From: Lactifluus volemus
Lineage: Eukaryota > Basidiomycota > Agaricomycetes > Russulales > Russulaceae
NCBI GenBank assembly: GCA_022376515.1
Contig: WTXI01000057.1
Location: 62,001-126,000 of the forward strand
Length of the DNA: 64,000 nt
Direction of reading: 5' to 3'
In this document: piece by piece, positions 44,301 to 56,591 of the stretch
Layout: each line of letters begins with the position of its first letter
Position numbering within the stretch: the first letter of the stretch is position 1
The notes under the pieces: generated by a model
Told to the model about the DNA's origin: nothing
The model's database searches: none
Seen by the model: only the letters and a program-made list of their open reading frames with translations
Position numbers and translations under genes: made by a program

Positions 44301-46444
44301 CGGGCCCGTTCACCGGACACACTGACGACGTCAAGTCTGTTGCATTCTCGCCAGATGGGGAGCGCATCGCTTCGGCCTCAGCTGATTGCACAATACGTGT
44401 GTGGGATGCCGCAACAGGAGAGGTTGTATTGGACCCATTTACTGGGCACACAAGTTGGGTCAATTCTATTGCATTCTCGCCAGATGGGGAGCGCATCGCC
44501 TCGGCCTCAGATGATTGCACGATTCATGTGTGGGATGCCGCAACAGGAGAGGTTGTAGTGAACCTATTTACTGGACAGACAAGCTGGGTCAATTCTATTG
44601 CATTCTCACCGGATGGGGAGCGCATCGCCTCGGCCTCAGGTGATCGCACGATTCGTGTGTGGGATGCTGCAACAGGAGAGGTTGTGGCAGACCCGTTTAC
44701 TGGACACACTGATCGGGACATGTCCTCGCCAGAGGGGCAGCGCATCACTTCGGACTCAGAAGATTACACGATCTGCGTGTGGGATGTTGCAACCGGAGAG
44801 ATCGTATTGGGCCCATTGACTGGACATTCCAATGCGGTCACATCCGTTGTATTCTCCCCGAATGGGCAACGCATCGCATCGGCCTCATACGATCGCACAA
44901 TTCGTGTGTGGGATGCGTCAACAGGACATGTCGTAGCGGGCCCATTCACTGGACACATCGGACATGTCTACTCTGTTGTATTCTCACCAGACGGACGGCG
45001 CATTGCTTCAGCCTCACAAGATCTCACAATTCGCATATGGGATTCCACAAGTGGCGAGATTGTAGCGGGCCCGTTTACCGGACACCCGAATAATGTCAAC
45101 TCCGTTGCATTCTCGCCAGACGGCGAGCGCATTGCTTCGGCCTCAGACGATTTTACCATTCGCATATGGGATGTTGCTGCAGGAGTGTCCGTGGACCCGC
45201 CAGTGTTTACCGGACATGGTGATGTTGTCAATTCCGTTGCCTTCTCACCGGATGGACGGCGCATTGCTTCGGCCTCGGGAGATTGCAAGATTTGTGTATG
45301 GGATGCCACAACGGGAGAGGTCGTAGCGGGCCCATTTACTGGACACACTCGTTGGGTTTTCTCTGCTGTTTTCTCGCCTGACGGGCAGCGCATCGCCTCG
45401 ACCTCGGACGATTGCACGGTTCGCGTGTGGGATGCAGCTACAGGACATGTGGTAGCGGGCCCATTTACTGGACACACTGATTTTGTCAGATCTGTTGCGT
45501 TCTCGCCAGAGGGGCAGCGGATCGTTTCCGCTTCAGAAGATCAGACGATTCGCGTGTGGAATGCTGCAACAGGGGAGGTCGTGGCAGGCCCATTTACGGG
45601 ACACACTAAAGGCATCCGTTGCGTGGCCTTCTCGCCAGAAGGGAAACGCATTGCCTCAACATCGTATGATAACACCATTCTCATGTGGGAAGCTGAAACA
45701 GGAGAGATCCTAGCAGGCCCATTTATTGGACACACATTTAATGTCCAATCTCTTGCATTCTCTCCAGACGGGCAACGCATTGCCTCGTCGCAAGATTCCA
45801 CGGTTCGCGTGTGGGACGCTGCAACAGGAGCAGCCCTGGCAGGCCCGTTTACTGGACATACCAATCCGGTCTTTTCCGTCGTGTTCTCACCAGATGGACA
45901 GCGTATTGCTTCGGGTTCACATGATCAAACGATTCGCGTGTGGGATACCGCAACAGGAGAGCTCGTGGCGGGCCCGTTCACCGGACACACCGAATCAGTC
46001 AATTCTGTTGCATTCTCACCAGACGGGCGGCGCATTGCCTCGGGCTCAACAGATCTCACAATTCGCGTTTGGGATGTTGCGACAGGAATGCCCGAAGGGG
46101 ACCTGTCTGCTGGAGACCCCGAATCAGCCCTTTTCCCTGCCGCATCTTCGCCGGGCACGCAGCCCATCGCTTCTACCTCGCGAGATCGCGAGATCTGTGT
46201 AAAGGGGAGAATAGGAGATATTGACAAGATCTATCTTATAGACAAGCTCTTCATCGATGCTAATGGTTGGATCCATGGAGAAGAAGGGGAACTTATTTTA
46301 TGGATTCCTCAGATTCACCGGCCGTATATCAGTAGATCTAACACCGTCTGGATTGCAGGCAAACATTATACCCAGCTTGATCTTTCAAACTTTGTTCATG
46401 GAGCTAATTGGGCCAGAGTATATGTTGATAGTTCATCTGAATAG
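41393..46444 (+). CDS. NLR D: NACHT-WD40 STAND NTPase, 15 WD blades, microexon lost
   Basis: Six exons in phase: 41393-41728, 41783-41833, 41902-42106, 42158-42300, 42360-43895, 43946-46444; 1589 aa. Layout as in C: helical N-terminus, NACHT with Walker A GQAGTGKSS (about 297) and Walker B LIVIDALDE (about 393), WD40 part (about 845-1470), tail GELILWIPQIHRP. Compared with C, about 90 bp covering the 22-nt microexon, the following intron and the next codons are missing; the acceptor now splices to CTATTGGGTG, and the frame continues as DDLLGVIIREL. The WD part has 15 units instead of 14, with one added among units 2-4 and a 9-nt deletion in unit 5 (HTDRDMSSPEG) that removes the strand before SPDG. 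Unit 13 is one residue short. Function as for C, but propeller closure and ligand specificity may differ. Confidence 0.9.
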
Positions 46445-47271
46445 ACTCGGAGCTAGTTGTATTCTATGTACGTATGTTATCCCCGAATACCGTATCTTGA
46501 AGGAATTGGCATCAGTGAATGTCGAGGGTGAGGCAGAGGAATATGTGGAGGTCATTGAGAGCGTCCCATCCAATGATGTTTATGTTACCTTGCTTGCAAG
46601 GTCTATTGGCGGTCAATAATCGCCGTGCCTTGCAGGAACCATCAAAAAGTTATGTAAGACAATTTTCCTTGTTCGGATTTTCCGACCTGCCTGCTGTATG
46701 CGATCCGACAGAATGCTCCTCGTTTTGAAATGATCTTTAGATTTGTGCAATCTCGGCCGTTCGATGTTTCCGACGTGCCCGAACACTCTTTCTTGGGCAA
46801 CGAACTTTGCATTCATTTGATCTTCACCGTTCGATGTGTTCCGAATACAAGCCAATGTGTTTTGTAAAAAGGCTGTGAGATACAATACAAGCAGTGAATA
46901 ACGGAAACAAGTCTGGATCAATGAACTGTAACTGTCTAACTGCTGCTTCTGGGATACTCTCGCGTTTCCGCTGACACACGTCGGTGTCCTCCACATGGTT
47001 TTAGATTGACGACTGGAAAAAATAAATCTGAGCTTACAATTCATTCGAATTGTCTTGATGTCTCTCTATTCAGTCTTTCCAATCGTTCGTCCTCTAGTAA
47101 CAGATTGGTGTCCAGAGGAGCGCGAAACAGTTGATCGTCGAAGTCTCGTAACAATCGAATTGAGGACCGTCCCGTCAGCTTTTCTTATTTTCTCTTACTC
47201 TTTAGCAGTCACCCACTGCGCGCTTTTTCGTTTAACACTTGTCTTCGACCATCTATTGAATCATTTACACA
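46445..47271. other. Intergenic after NLR D
   Basis: The first 100 bp are also found after NLR C (37898-38020), marking the end of the duplicated unit. The rest shows no gene; a CT-rich leader-like stretch precedes the retroelement remnant. Confidence 0.4.
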
Positions 47272-48376
47272 TGCCTGAGAATGAAGGAGCGTCGTCACAG
47301 ACGCAGGATTCGCAATCGTCCCTTCCACAAAATTCCTTCGCTTCTGCTCAGAATCTCGGACGACGCAACAGCCTATCTTCAGGCATGCGATGACATTGTC
47401 TCTGACTTTCGTCGAGACACCATCTCCAGAGACGACGCAACCGTCTCCCTCCTGCAGCGAGCTGATCAAGAGCGGGAGCGTGGGGGCTTCCACGAGCACG
47501 AGCACGTTTATCGATCCATCGCGTTGTACTTTGATGCACTCCAAAATGCAGAAGATGAGAACTTCGAGGCAGGGCGAGAAGGTGACAGACAGCGTCCCTC
47601 CGACCCCTATCGTAACGATGAGGTCGATCAACCCCGAGACCGTCGACGTTCATGAGGGAAACGACATCACGATGACGATGATTCCTCAGATGACGAACCG
47701 CATACATTCGATTTCTCCCGAGAGCGTCGACGTTCGCGTCGGAAGCGACGGCGGGACGACGACAATTCCTCATCTGACGAACCTGACAAGGTCGATCTGT
47801 CGCTCATTCCGTTCGACAAATCGATGCCGTCCGCGACCATCGATGTGTGGAACCGTACTGCTCAAATTATGGGCGAGACCCGAAGCTCGTCAAGAAGGTG
47901 CTTGCGAGCCAAGGACGGCCGCAGTTCCCCACTTCAGTCTGGTCCTCATCTCAAATACCTATGTCGACCTCAATAAACTCTTCGATTTCCACTTCGCTAC
48001 AGACAGGCCATCAAAACGATCGGTCCAACATTTCGGGCAGTTTGACATCGTCACCAATGACACGCGCGCGACCAGAGAAATCCGTTCCTCCGGAGACTGG
48101 AGGTGTGCTTGGGACTCGGATCGGTACCAAGAAGCCGTTGTCTTCCTCTACCCTCATCGAGCCAGGGAAGTCACCGCTTATGCCAAGCACATCGTCGAAA
48201 CCTTTATTGCGGTCGGACCCTTTCCCGATCGTGTCATCAGATACGATAAACGCGTCCGCTCCCGTGTCGTCGAAAGTGTCGGACTTCTCCTCTCTGACAC
48301 CGCGGCCTTCAACTCAGACTACACCCAATTTATTAACTGCCCCAAGAAGAGAAAAGGAACAAAGCGATCACAATAA
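47272..48376 (+). pseudogene. Gag-like remnant of a basidiomycete retroelement
   Basis: From ATG 47272 (MPENEGASSQ) the frame breaks several times. Recognisable blocks are DDATAYLQACDDIVSDFRR (about 47360-47415), HVYRSIALYFDAL (about 47505-47545), and in another frame ISNTYVDLNKLFDFHF, GDWRCAWDSDRYQEAVVFLY, PHRAREVTAYAKHI and VIRYDKRVRSRV (about 47950-48265). This block order is that of gag-like proteins carried by retroelements widespread in Agaricomycetes (from memory). No reverse transcriptase, protease or zinc knuckle follows, so it is a truncated, frameshifted relic. Confidence 0.55.
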
Positions 48377-49526
48377 AAGGAAGAATATCAGAGTCTTCAC
48401 TGAGTTCGAATGGTATAGTAACGTGTGACTTAAAAGATGTGAAAAAAAGAAAAAAAAACCCGGACTTGAATGTATATATTAGTGTATGTCTCATAAAATT
48501 TCACGCCATCCTTGACCGTCACGACATTGACAACGAAAATCACCTATCATTCAACTTAGCAAGCAAGGTCGCCGACGACAACGTCGGCCTTTCCCTAGTA
48601 TCAATTGGGACTCGGATATACTCAGACTCGGGGGAACATTCAATTGCATCCACATCCGTCTGTAGTTTCCCAGAAGTAGCAGGCGGGCGGTTTTATATCG
48701 ATACCATCTAGTACAAATGGTCACCTCTGAGTGAATACGCCGGCCCATCCTCTGTCATGGTTACTCGAGGCCTTGAGGATGTGACAGGGTCACCTTGCGA
48801 ACCAGAAGAGTCGATCGGATTCACTCGAGCGCTTGGATTGGATTGCATACTTATAACTTCGACCAATTGAGGTCACGTCGTATCGATCCCTGCGTATTCT
48901 TAGCATCGTCACGACGATCTCGATATTATTCGAATGAGAGAAGAAGGCCCTGCTTAGTATCGATGTGCCCTTTCAAAGTGAGAGGGGATGAGAGGCCGAA
49001 CCTACTGGTCATTTTTGCTTGCACACACGTAAGAGCAGCCTCGTCTCGCCTTACACAGATCACATATCAAATTAGTTGATCAGAGAGCCTGAGAGAGGAG
49101 AGAAGACCCCACTGCCACTCTAGCAGGATCAGGGTTGGGGAGAGGGGAAAGAAATTCAGTTATGAGTATCTCCAGCTGAGGCATAAATGAAAGCCAGGTG
49201 AGTATATAATTTGGTGGGAAGTAACAAATTCTTACAAGGAGGGTCTGTGACACACCCAATCTACACATCCTCATACTGTGGGCAGCAGTATTACTTCCAA
49301 TTGGATCTCCCTTGCTGAGAACTGCCAGTTGTTAGCAAAGGAGATCCAACTGGATGCAAAACTGCTGTCCACAGTATGAGGATCCATAGATTGGGTGGTT
49401 GAAATGTTGTAGGTAAAGAAAATGCCTGTTTGGTCCTATTTTTTCTGAATGATGACATCGATGCCAGGCTCGCTCAATGCAATTCCCTACTACACTATAG
49501 TACACATTCACTTTTTTACCCGAAGT
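48377..49526. other. Intergenic; only a palindrome near 49.3 kb
   Basis: A 90-codon open frame at 48439-48711 and others show no known motif. The one structured element is the inverted repeat at 49253-49398, listed separately. Confidence 0.4.
49253..49398. repeat. 146-bp imperfect palindrome (fold-back element)
   Basis: Left arm 49253-49315 (begins CACCCAATCT, contains CCTCATACTGTGG) pairs with right arm 49336-49398 (contains CCACAGTATGAGG, ends AGATTGGGTG) with few mismatches; the centre AACTGCCAGTT is itself nearly palindromic. The form suits a fold-back or MITE-like element, or a transcript hairpin. It lies about 130 bp beyond the stop of the phospholipase D gene. Confidence 0.8.
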
Positions 49527-52500
49527 TCAGATATATAATTGAAGGAAAGGGTCGGCCCCACTCCACATGATTCCCTCCGCAAAATCTTTCTGACCGATCA
49601 AAAAGTCCTGTGAATTTTAAAGTCAGGACCAGGGATTTGCAAGGGAAGCGGATAAAAGCAACGAACGATTTGAGCTTCGACAAGCGATCCCCGCACCAGC
49701 GAAAGTCTCTCTATCACGTGATCTACGGACACTCCAGGAACAACGTGTCCCACCTTGACTTTCGGCTTATATGACTGCACGGTGTTAACACGGCAAAGCG
49801 CACAGGACTGGCGATTCCAGATACTTACATTATAGGCCGCCCAGTCGGGCACGCGGTTACTCGGCACCGGGCGAAAGAGCTCCGTATACACCTCACGATT
49901 TACTCGTGCCGTGGTGTTCCACAGATTCAAGAAGTCATCAGACAACGGGTCTGCAACGCTCATGTCCTCCTCGAGACCCGTCTCGTCGTCATTTGGAACC
50001 GGAGCCGGACGCATGAAGGAAGTAACCCGATCTTGGAGCATGTTTACCGGATGGACCAAACCGAGGTGCCCTGCAGGCCGCATACGTTTGTGTGAGCATA
50101 ACTTAGTTTATACTGCAATACACACGCACCACGGAAGAGCTTGCGTCGCAGGGAGGCTGCGAAGCGGGCTGCCATGTACGGCTGTCCATCCATCATACTT
50201 GGAATCTTGTCTTCGTCCTCGACGACCAATGCAATCTCAGAGTCATGATCGCCCTGCGGTCAGTATATATGAATACAAGATCGGTTGTAATCAGCAAGTT
50301 CGGCATTGCGTACCCTCTGACTACGGTCATTCAGGTTAGCTGAACCCATCTGAGTTACGACAAGATCAGAGAGTTGCTGCACGGTACGACCGGAGACATG
50401 CTTACGATAACGCGGCGATCGTCAACAATCATGACCTTACTATGGATATACGCCAGCTCGGAAACGTATCTGGAAAGGGCGTGAAATTTAGGCGCAGGTC
50501 TTCTCAAAATTAGACTAATAACATACGATTCAAGCTCTTCTTCCTTGGTTCCAAACCACTGCTCATCCGCAAGCCTCGTCGTGTCTTGTAACGCGTGTTG
50601 GCCAACCGTGTCAGCAACTGCGGCAAATCTGGCCCCGCCGATTGTACTTGCATTACGTTCGAACTGCGCGATCATATTGGCTGCTTCGTCGTGCGAGGCG
50701 GGAATTCGGTACTTTTCTGTCTTCATCGTTGTCTTTTCGCCGAGGAAAAGCCCATCGGACGTCGGCTCAGGAATCGTGATCGTGACCTCGGTTGGCATGT
50801 CCCTATCCACCGAGTCGTAGACCCACTGGCGCGCGAGTGCTGCCTGCGCTTGGCCGAATTTGACGCCCGACCTTGTCTCCGTCGGAGCGATGAGCGTGTC
50901 TTTGACCCACAAATTAGAAGAGTGATCAATAGACATTGTGAGCACGTACTCATGGGAGCAGGGATCCGATCGTATACACGTAGATTATAGAACCGGATGT
51001 AGTCAGTTCTTGAGGTACACTCCGTCAGATGGCACGTATAGAACAAGGACTACGTGCTCACGGCTCGAACCCCGCGTGACGGATCTCCTCATATATACTA
51101 CTTCCACCGCGATTGATAGTGCGGTACTGAGCGGCAATGATGGTCTTGATTGTAGTTGCATTCTTCACATCACCTGCATTATCGGGAAGCTCCGGAAAAA
51201 CTACGATGACCTAGAAAAAGAGCGTTAGGCACACTTTGAACAAGAGAGGAACTGCCCACTTTGAATTTCTTCTGGGACTTTGCAGCACGAAGGATGCGCT
51301 CGACAAGTGCAGAGGCAATCTGATTCTTCACGGGACCCGTACCTTTGGTGTTCGATATGCTAGAGACACAAATCAGGCTACCTTGATAAATCAGAGGAAT
51401 AGTCTAGCGTACAAGTATTGGTTCTCTACGAGGTGCAATTTAGGACCGCTCATACATGATGTCAAACTGGTAACAACGTACCAATGTAAATGAAGTGCTC
51501 GGCTTGGTGAATCATCTGGATATCTGTCACCATCTATTAGCCTGCGTTTCGGTAAGATCCGTTCTTCTTACAGGCGTTCTGAATGCTGTGTTCCGTTGAT
51601 ACGCCAAGGCTCCATGGGCAGACACTCCGAACGACCTGTGCATGGCATGTCCCATAAGGGGGCCTTGAGCCAATTTGATCAACTCTGTCCTTGAAGAGGC
51701 TGTTGAAGCGCTATTTGGAATGCTGATTAGCGGGATGTCATGATTGTTCACAGTATGGATGGCGTACGATTGCTCCGCTTGGAGCGGCTACGGCATCGTT
51801 TGGGAACGCAAGCCACTTGTAGCGACTTGAATGGGGTAATCAGCATGAGCGGTGTTCCAAAATGGACTCAAAACGAACTTGTCATTTTTATACTCATCCT
51901 ACGGGTTGTGCTGATAAGTGATGATAAGGTTACTGTATTTCGTGGAGTGTAGCACACCTTGACACCCTTGATCCAGTTCCACCGCTGAATGAAGTGTTGC
52001 ACAATGTCGAGGACAACGGGACCGTTGATTGTCATGTGCAACTAGTAGAATTCTCAGTGAACCAGGGCCGAACTCGGAACGAAAACAGACGTACGTCATG
52101 CCATGGCATACGAGGGCTCTCCAATAGGGAAATGTTTTCGTTTACATAGTCTTTGACGTTTCGATAATCCGTGATACGCTCATTGTTGAAATCTTGGCCT
52201 GGGAAAATAGTGCGTGAGAAATCTGTCGGATGGGCATCGGCAAGCGCCTGATTCTGGGTGTCCCAACGGCCAAAACAAATATCGATCCCGCCAATGCAAG
52301 CGCGATGGTTGTCAACTACAATGATTTTCTCGTGGTGCGTCCAATACTCGGAGATATCTAATCATTGATTCTAATAGATAAATGCGCCACCTAGGCTGAA
52401 AAATAAATGCCCACCTTTAGTCCCAAGGTGGTTTGGGTGACGCATACATGCAATGTTGGGATGCAAGTCTTCGAGAGCTCTCTAAAAATAAGAGCACGGT

Positions 52501-53092
52501 CGTGTGGTCAGTAACAGGCCCTCTTACCTCGGTGTGGGCCGAGTTAATTGTCAACAATGGTTCAATCTTTGGGTGGCGCAGAGCTGGTAAGTTATCACAG
52601 AGGCGGTAGTGCTATCAATTGCGTACCTCCTGATAAACAGCTACACATATCTTCACCCCTTGCTCTGCCTTGCGGAAGAGGATCCTGTCGAGGCGCCAAT
52701 CTGCATTTTTCGCAGGCGGACGGCGTAGGTAGAGCTCAGGACTCAACCACCAGTCCTCAAATGGGGGTCAAGCACGAAGGAAAACACGAGGAATGATCTA
52801 TACCTGTATAAAGATGCACTCCCTTGCGCTTTCAAGCATCTCAGACAGCGCATAGAAATAGTCGTGGCCCTTGATGTGCCTGAAGTACTCTTAAGAGGAA
52901 GCTATTCTTGAACGAAAACATTACCTACCACTTGACAAAATTCTGAGGTCGTTCGCCCGCAAAGCTTAAAAAACGATTATTCGCATTTACTTCTGTACGC
53001 GTGTTGTCATTGACTGTCGTCTCAGGAGCTCCAAGTCCTTCTATGACGTCGGTTATGCCCTTCGGTAAGTGGAGATGACTGAGGAAGGACAT
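49527..53092 (-). CDS. Phospholipase D (PLD1-type, two HKD motifs)
   Basis: A multi-exon gene starting [11 protein letters not shown] (ATG 53092-53090) and ending FLQLYI (TGA at 49529-49527), about 800-850 aa, with roughly 15 short introns whose phases fit. It hydrolyses phosphatidylcholine to phosphatidic acid at membranes. Features in order: [24 protein letters not shown], first catalytic motif [15 protein letters not shown] followed by [52 protein letters not shown]-like, second motif [15 protein letters not shown], then [12 protein letters not shown]. The end is [10 protein letters not shown] and [13 protein letters not shown] see no PX or PH domain at the N-terminus. Oddity: the first junction (near 52925) is out of phase with any standard GT-AG choice at the VKW-YF codons, so it is non-canonical or disrupted. 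A dead 5' copy lies at 21040-21972. Confidence 0.9.
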
Positions 53093-54680
53093 GTTGATGA
53101 AGAAGAAAAGCAGTGAACGAGAGTCTCTATCGATCCTCGCATCTTATAACGGCGTCAGCGGCAACGTGGTTGGAGCAGTAACGGCAGCGACATTTCTCGC
53201 CGGTTACGCCGACGATATATGAGGTCCTATATCTCAAACGGGTGGCAAATTGGTGCCACGGCCGCGGCTGACGACGACTTGCGCTGCTTCCGCGTCAAAT
53301 CCTCGCTGCTGCGCGACGTTGAGGAGTCTCTCTTCCGAGTCATCTCGCACAACAACAACCCACAGCAGGACGGCCGAGCGGGCACACTTTTGAATTGTTT
53401 AAATACATTCAGTTTCTTGTTTAATTAATATATTTCCTTTAATTCTTCGAAGTCAGAGTGTGATCGGACCTGCGCTGGAAATCGGAATTTCGTCGGAATG
53501 GCATGCCAAGAAAGACAAGCCAAAACAAATGACCAGGTATATACGTCATAGTGTTCTTTTTCAAGTTCGCGTGTGCCTGTTTCAAAGACAAATCGAAGTA
53601 AATTTAAGTGACTTGAACTAATTCAACTCATATCAAACTGTTCACATATTAAATTCAATCCGATCGGAGGCAATTAGTGCGCTCAATTTCAATTGATGGG
53701 TAGATTGTATCAGATTATGTATCAGATTATTATAAATTAATTTATTATCCATTTATGGTACAATTGTATCTAGTTGGCTGTATTCTGCCCTCCTCGCTAT
53801 CACCTCAGAGGCTCGGCCCTGGTCTGGCCATCGCCTACTAGCCTGATGCTAGGTGCCATGTGTTGGAGATAGTTCGTGTGAATAACGTACAGCACGAACG
53901 GATAGGCTTCGATGACATAATACATGTCTCCCCCATGGCGCGGAAAACTAGGCGTGGCAACGGGGGGCGAACTCACGGACGTATTCATATCTTTTCTTTT
54001 CCCACTCATCACTTTTGGAGCTGGCTGGCTGGCTGCGTGCCGGAGAGACCGACAAGCTCTTATTGATGTGGAGTAGGTTTACAATGCGCCGACTCGGAAC
54101 ATTGGATAAGTGTTTTTGTCCCCATTATAATACCGTAGATCCGTGCACGTAACTTATCAAGAACAGTGCCGTAAGTACTACTGTAAGTCTTTGAGCTTGA
54201 GCTTGAGCTTGAGCGCTTGAGCCCCCATCGGGCCCCATCATTCAATGTTCCATCACCGTTTCATCTGTTTTACCGGTCCACCGGTCCCTTTAGGTTACGA
54301 TAATAGAAGGAATACGCATGGGGAGCACCCCTTTGTAACCTTGGATCATTGGTCCAAGGAGTCAGCAGACCACTCACCTACTCTGGTTGATGGATGCAGA
54401 TTGGTTTCGTCGATAATTGAGCACACACTCCATGGAGTGAGTAACAAAAAATTGAATCGTAGATATGCATTAGAATTAATACAACAAGTTGTACGTTTTT
54501 CATTGTCAGGCATGACCATCGTAGAACAACAACGTCCAACGCGAACATGCTAGAGAAAGGTCAGTTCCCAGTCCTGAGAAAAGAGTAAACGAGTGCCAGT
54601 GATGTTGAAAACACAATGGGGCGTTTTACGAGACGGAACGTAAAAAGTACATGTATGCTGCCCTGTGCGCTGTGTACGCA
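53093..54680. other. Intergenic; AT-rich, hexamer microsatellite
   Basis: No gene seen. 53400-53780 is AT-rich. A (TTGAGC) hexamer is repeated four times at 54191-54214 with a fifth unit at 54217-54222. From about 54290 the sequence belongs to the left arm of the inverted duplication and forms the 3' flank of the transporter. Confidence 0.5.
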
Positions 54681-56516
54681 TTAGACCTTCTCGTTCGAAA
54701 CCACGTCGTCGTCTTTCCCGGAAACGGGCTGGGCCCCGAGCTCGATGCCCTCCGCAACAAGTTGCTTGCGGTACGTGACCGAGTTTACGGGAAGCGTGTT
54801 CCGGTACAACAAGTCGATTTGTTCCAGGGAGAGACCCTTCGTCTCAGGGATGCAGAAATATGCAAAGATGATGCAGCAGCAACACGTCGTGCCCCATATG
54901 TAGAATACCTTGGTGCCAAGGTTTGCATTTCCGGGGCCAGAGTCGACCATGTACGGTGCTGCAAAATCAGATGAGGATGTGCCACCAAAACGCGAATTGA
55001 AGGGAAAAAAAAAGAAACGCACTAGCGTAGGCAATGGCAAAGTTCCAAAGCCAGTTGGATGCAGTCGAGAGAGACATGGCCTTGGCACGGATATTCAGAG
55101 GGAATATTTCCCCGGTAATCACCCACGCGATAGGTCCCCACGTGGAGGCGAAGAATGCAATGTAGAAGCAGACCAGGGCGACCTCTGCGGACTGCGCGGA
55201 CTGGTTGGTCTTCGATGTAGTCGAACCAATGATCGCAATGATGTACTCGCAGACCGTCATGCCCACTGCGCCAACAAGAAGCAGGCGCCGACGACCGAAA
55301 CGTTCCACACCCCATATTCCGGGTATGGTCATGCCAACATTAACTGTGGAGGTGGCAATGGAGATAAGGTAGGGGCTGTGGATCCCAGCATTTGTGAAAA
55401 AGGTGGTCCCAAAGTAGAAGATAAAGTTGATGCCGGTCAGCTGTTGCCAAGCTTGGAGGAAGATACCAGTGAGAGTGCGGAAGCATATCCGATTGTCCGA
55501 CAAACGGAAACAGTCGAGGTACGAGGATTCGCCAAGTTCCTCCTCGTGCTTCAAGTTGATCCGAATCTCTTCAAGCTCGGAAATAACTTCAGGGTGATCG
55601 GGGTGGAGAGAGGTGAGGCGGGAGAGAGAAACAGCCGCATCTGAATCACGATGTTTCTTGATTAACCAACGAGGGGACTGAAGTATGTTAGACGAGTGCA
55701 TTTCATCACTGATTGTGCACAAAAGCGCTCACCTCTGGAAGGAAGATCATGCCGCCAGCGAGGATTGCAGCCCAGATAAATTGAATAGCAATAGGAATCC
55801 GATACGATGAGTGGTTAGGTCGGTTTTTCGTAGCGTTGTTGAAGATATTGGAGAGGAGGATGCCAATAGTGATAGCCCACTGGTAGAGACTGACGACGGC
55901 GCCACGAATCCACTTGGGGGAACACTCGGACTGGTACATTGGGACCAAAGCGGAGACCAAACCAACGCCAACGCCAGCAAGAACACGGCCGACGATGAAG
56001 AGAGAGAGGGAGGTCGCGGCCGTCTGGAGGGCGACTCCAATAGAGAAGACGCAACAAGAAGCAACAAGGCCCCATTTGCGACCAAGAATGTCACCGAAGG
56101 GAGCAGCAGAAAGAGCGCCTAGATAAAGGAGATCAAAAGGGGATTGAAAGAAGAAGGAGGATGAAACGGACCGAAGAAGGTACCGGCGGAGAGAATTGAT
56201 ACAACGAGAGACCTCTGAGAAGAGGAGATACCGTAGCCATCGGGAAAGGATGCAGAGACTGGAACGGGATGACCAAAAGTACGGAGCCAGTCTGGCATTT
56301 GCTGCAGGCCAGAGATGGTACCGGTATCATAACCAAAGAGGATGCCACCGAACGCGGCAAAAGCGGCCTTTGAGAGAATAAGATGACGATGAGAAGAGTG
56401 AAAAAAAAAAAAAGAGAGTAGAAGGATAAAGGACGAACCATAAGGATACCGGCGAATTTGTTACGGGGAGCATTAGCTCCAATACCGCCACCTAGAGCGA
56501 CTGGACCACCTGGCAT
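54681..56516 (-). CDS. MFS sugar (hexose) transporter, intact
   Basis: Five exons in phase: 56516-56439, 56367-56172, 56118-55733, 55677-55023, 54958-54681; 530 aa, normal for the sugar porter family. Twelve membrane helices are expected. Signatures: GGILFGYDTGTISG in TM1, GDILGRKWG between TM2 and TM3, PESPRWL after TM6 (split by the third intron), QQLTGINFIFYFG in TM7, GVERFGRRRLLLVG, and PETKGLSLEQID after TM12. It imports sugars with protons at the plasma membrane; the exact sugar cannot be read from sequence. The first intron has a T-rich tract. A second copy lies head-to-head at 60956. Confidence 0.95.
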
Positions 56517-56580
56517 GATGATGATAGAGAATAAAGAAAGGGTGACGGTTGAAAGAAGACAGCCATGAGAGAAGGTCGGG

Positions 56581-56591
56581 CTATTTATCCC
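56581..56591 (-). promoter_or_regulatory. TATA-like element of the intact transporter
   Basis: GGGATAAATAG on the minus strand, 65-75 nt upstream of the ATG, is kept in the duplicate at 60867-60877 while bases around it differ. Confidence 0.5.

Larger units (their letters stand above)
29615..46545 (+). repeat. 8.4-kb tandem segmental duplication (RRN5 3' part + NLR)
   Basis: The left unit runs from inside RRN5 (about 29615) to just after NLR C (about 38020); the right unit from about 38025 to about 46545. The order is the same in both: RRN5 part, intergenic region, NLR. The junction at about 38024 joins the NLR 3' flank directly to the middle of an RRN5 codon stretch; the flank continues past 46545 only in the right unit, as expected for a tandem duplication. 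NLR copies are far closer than the RRN5 copies, suggesting conversion or relaxed constraint. Confidence 0.85.

Noticed and set aside
47281..47655. 124-codon frame as an intact small gene
   Set aside because: It contains only part of the gag-like block, and the continuation is in other frames, so it is a fragment.
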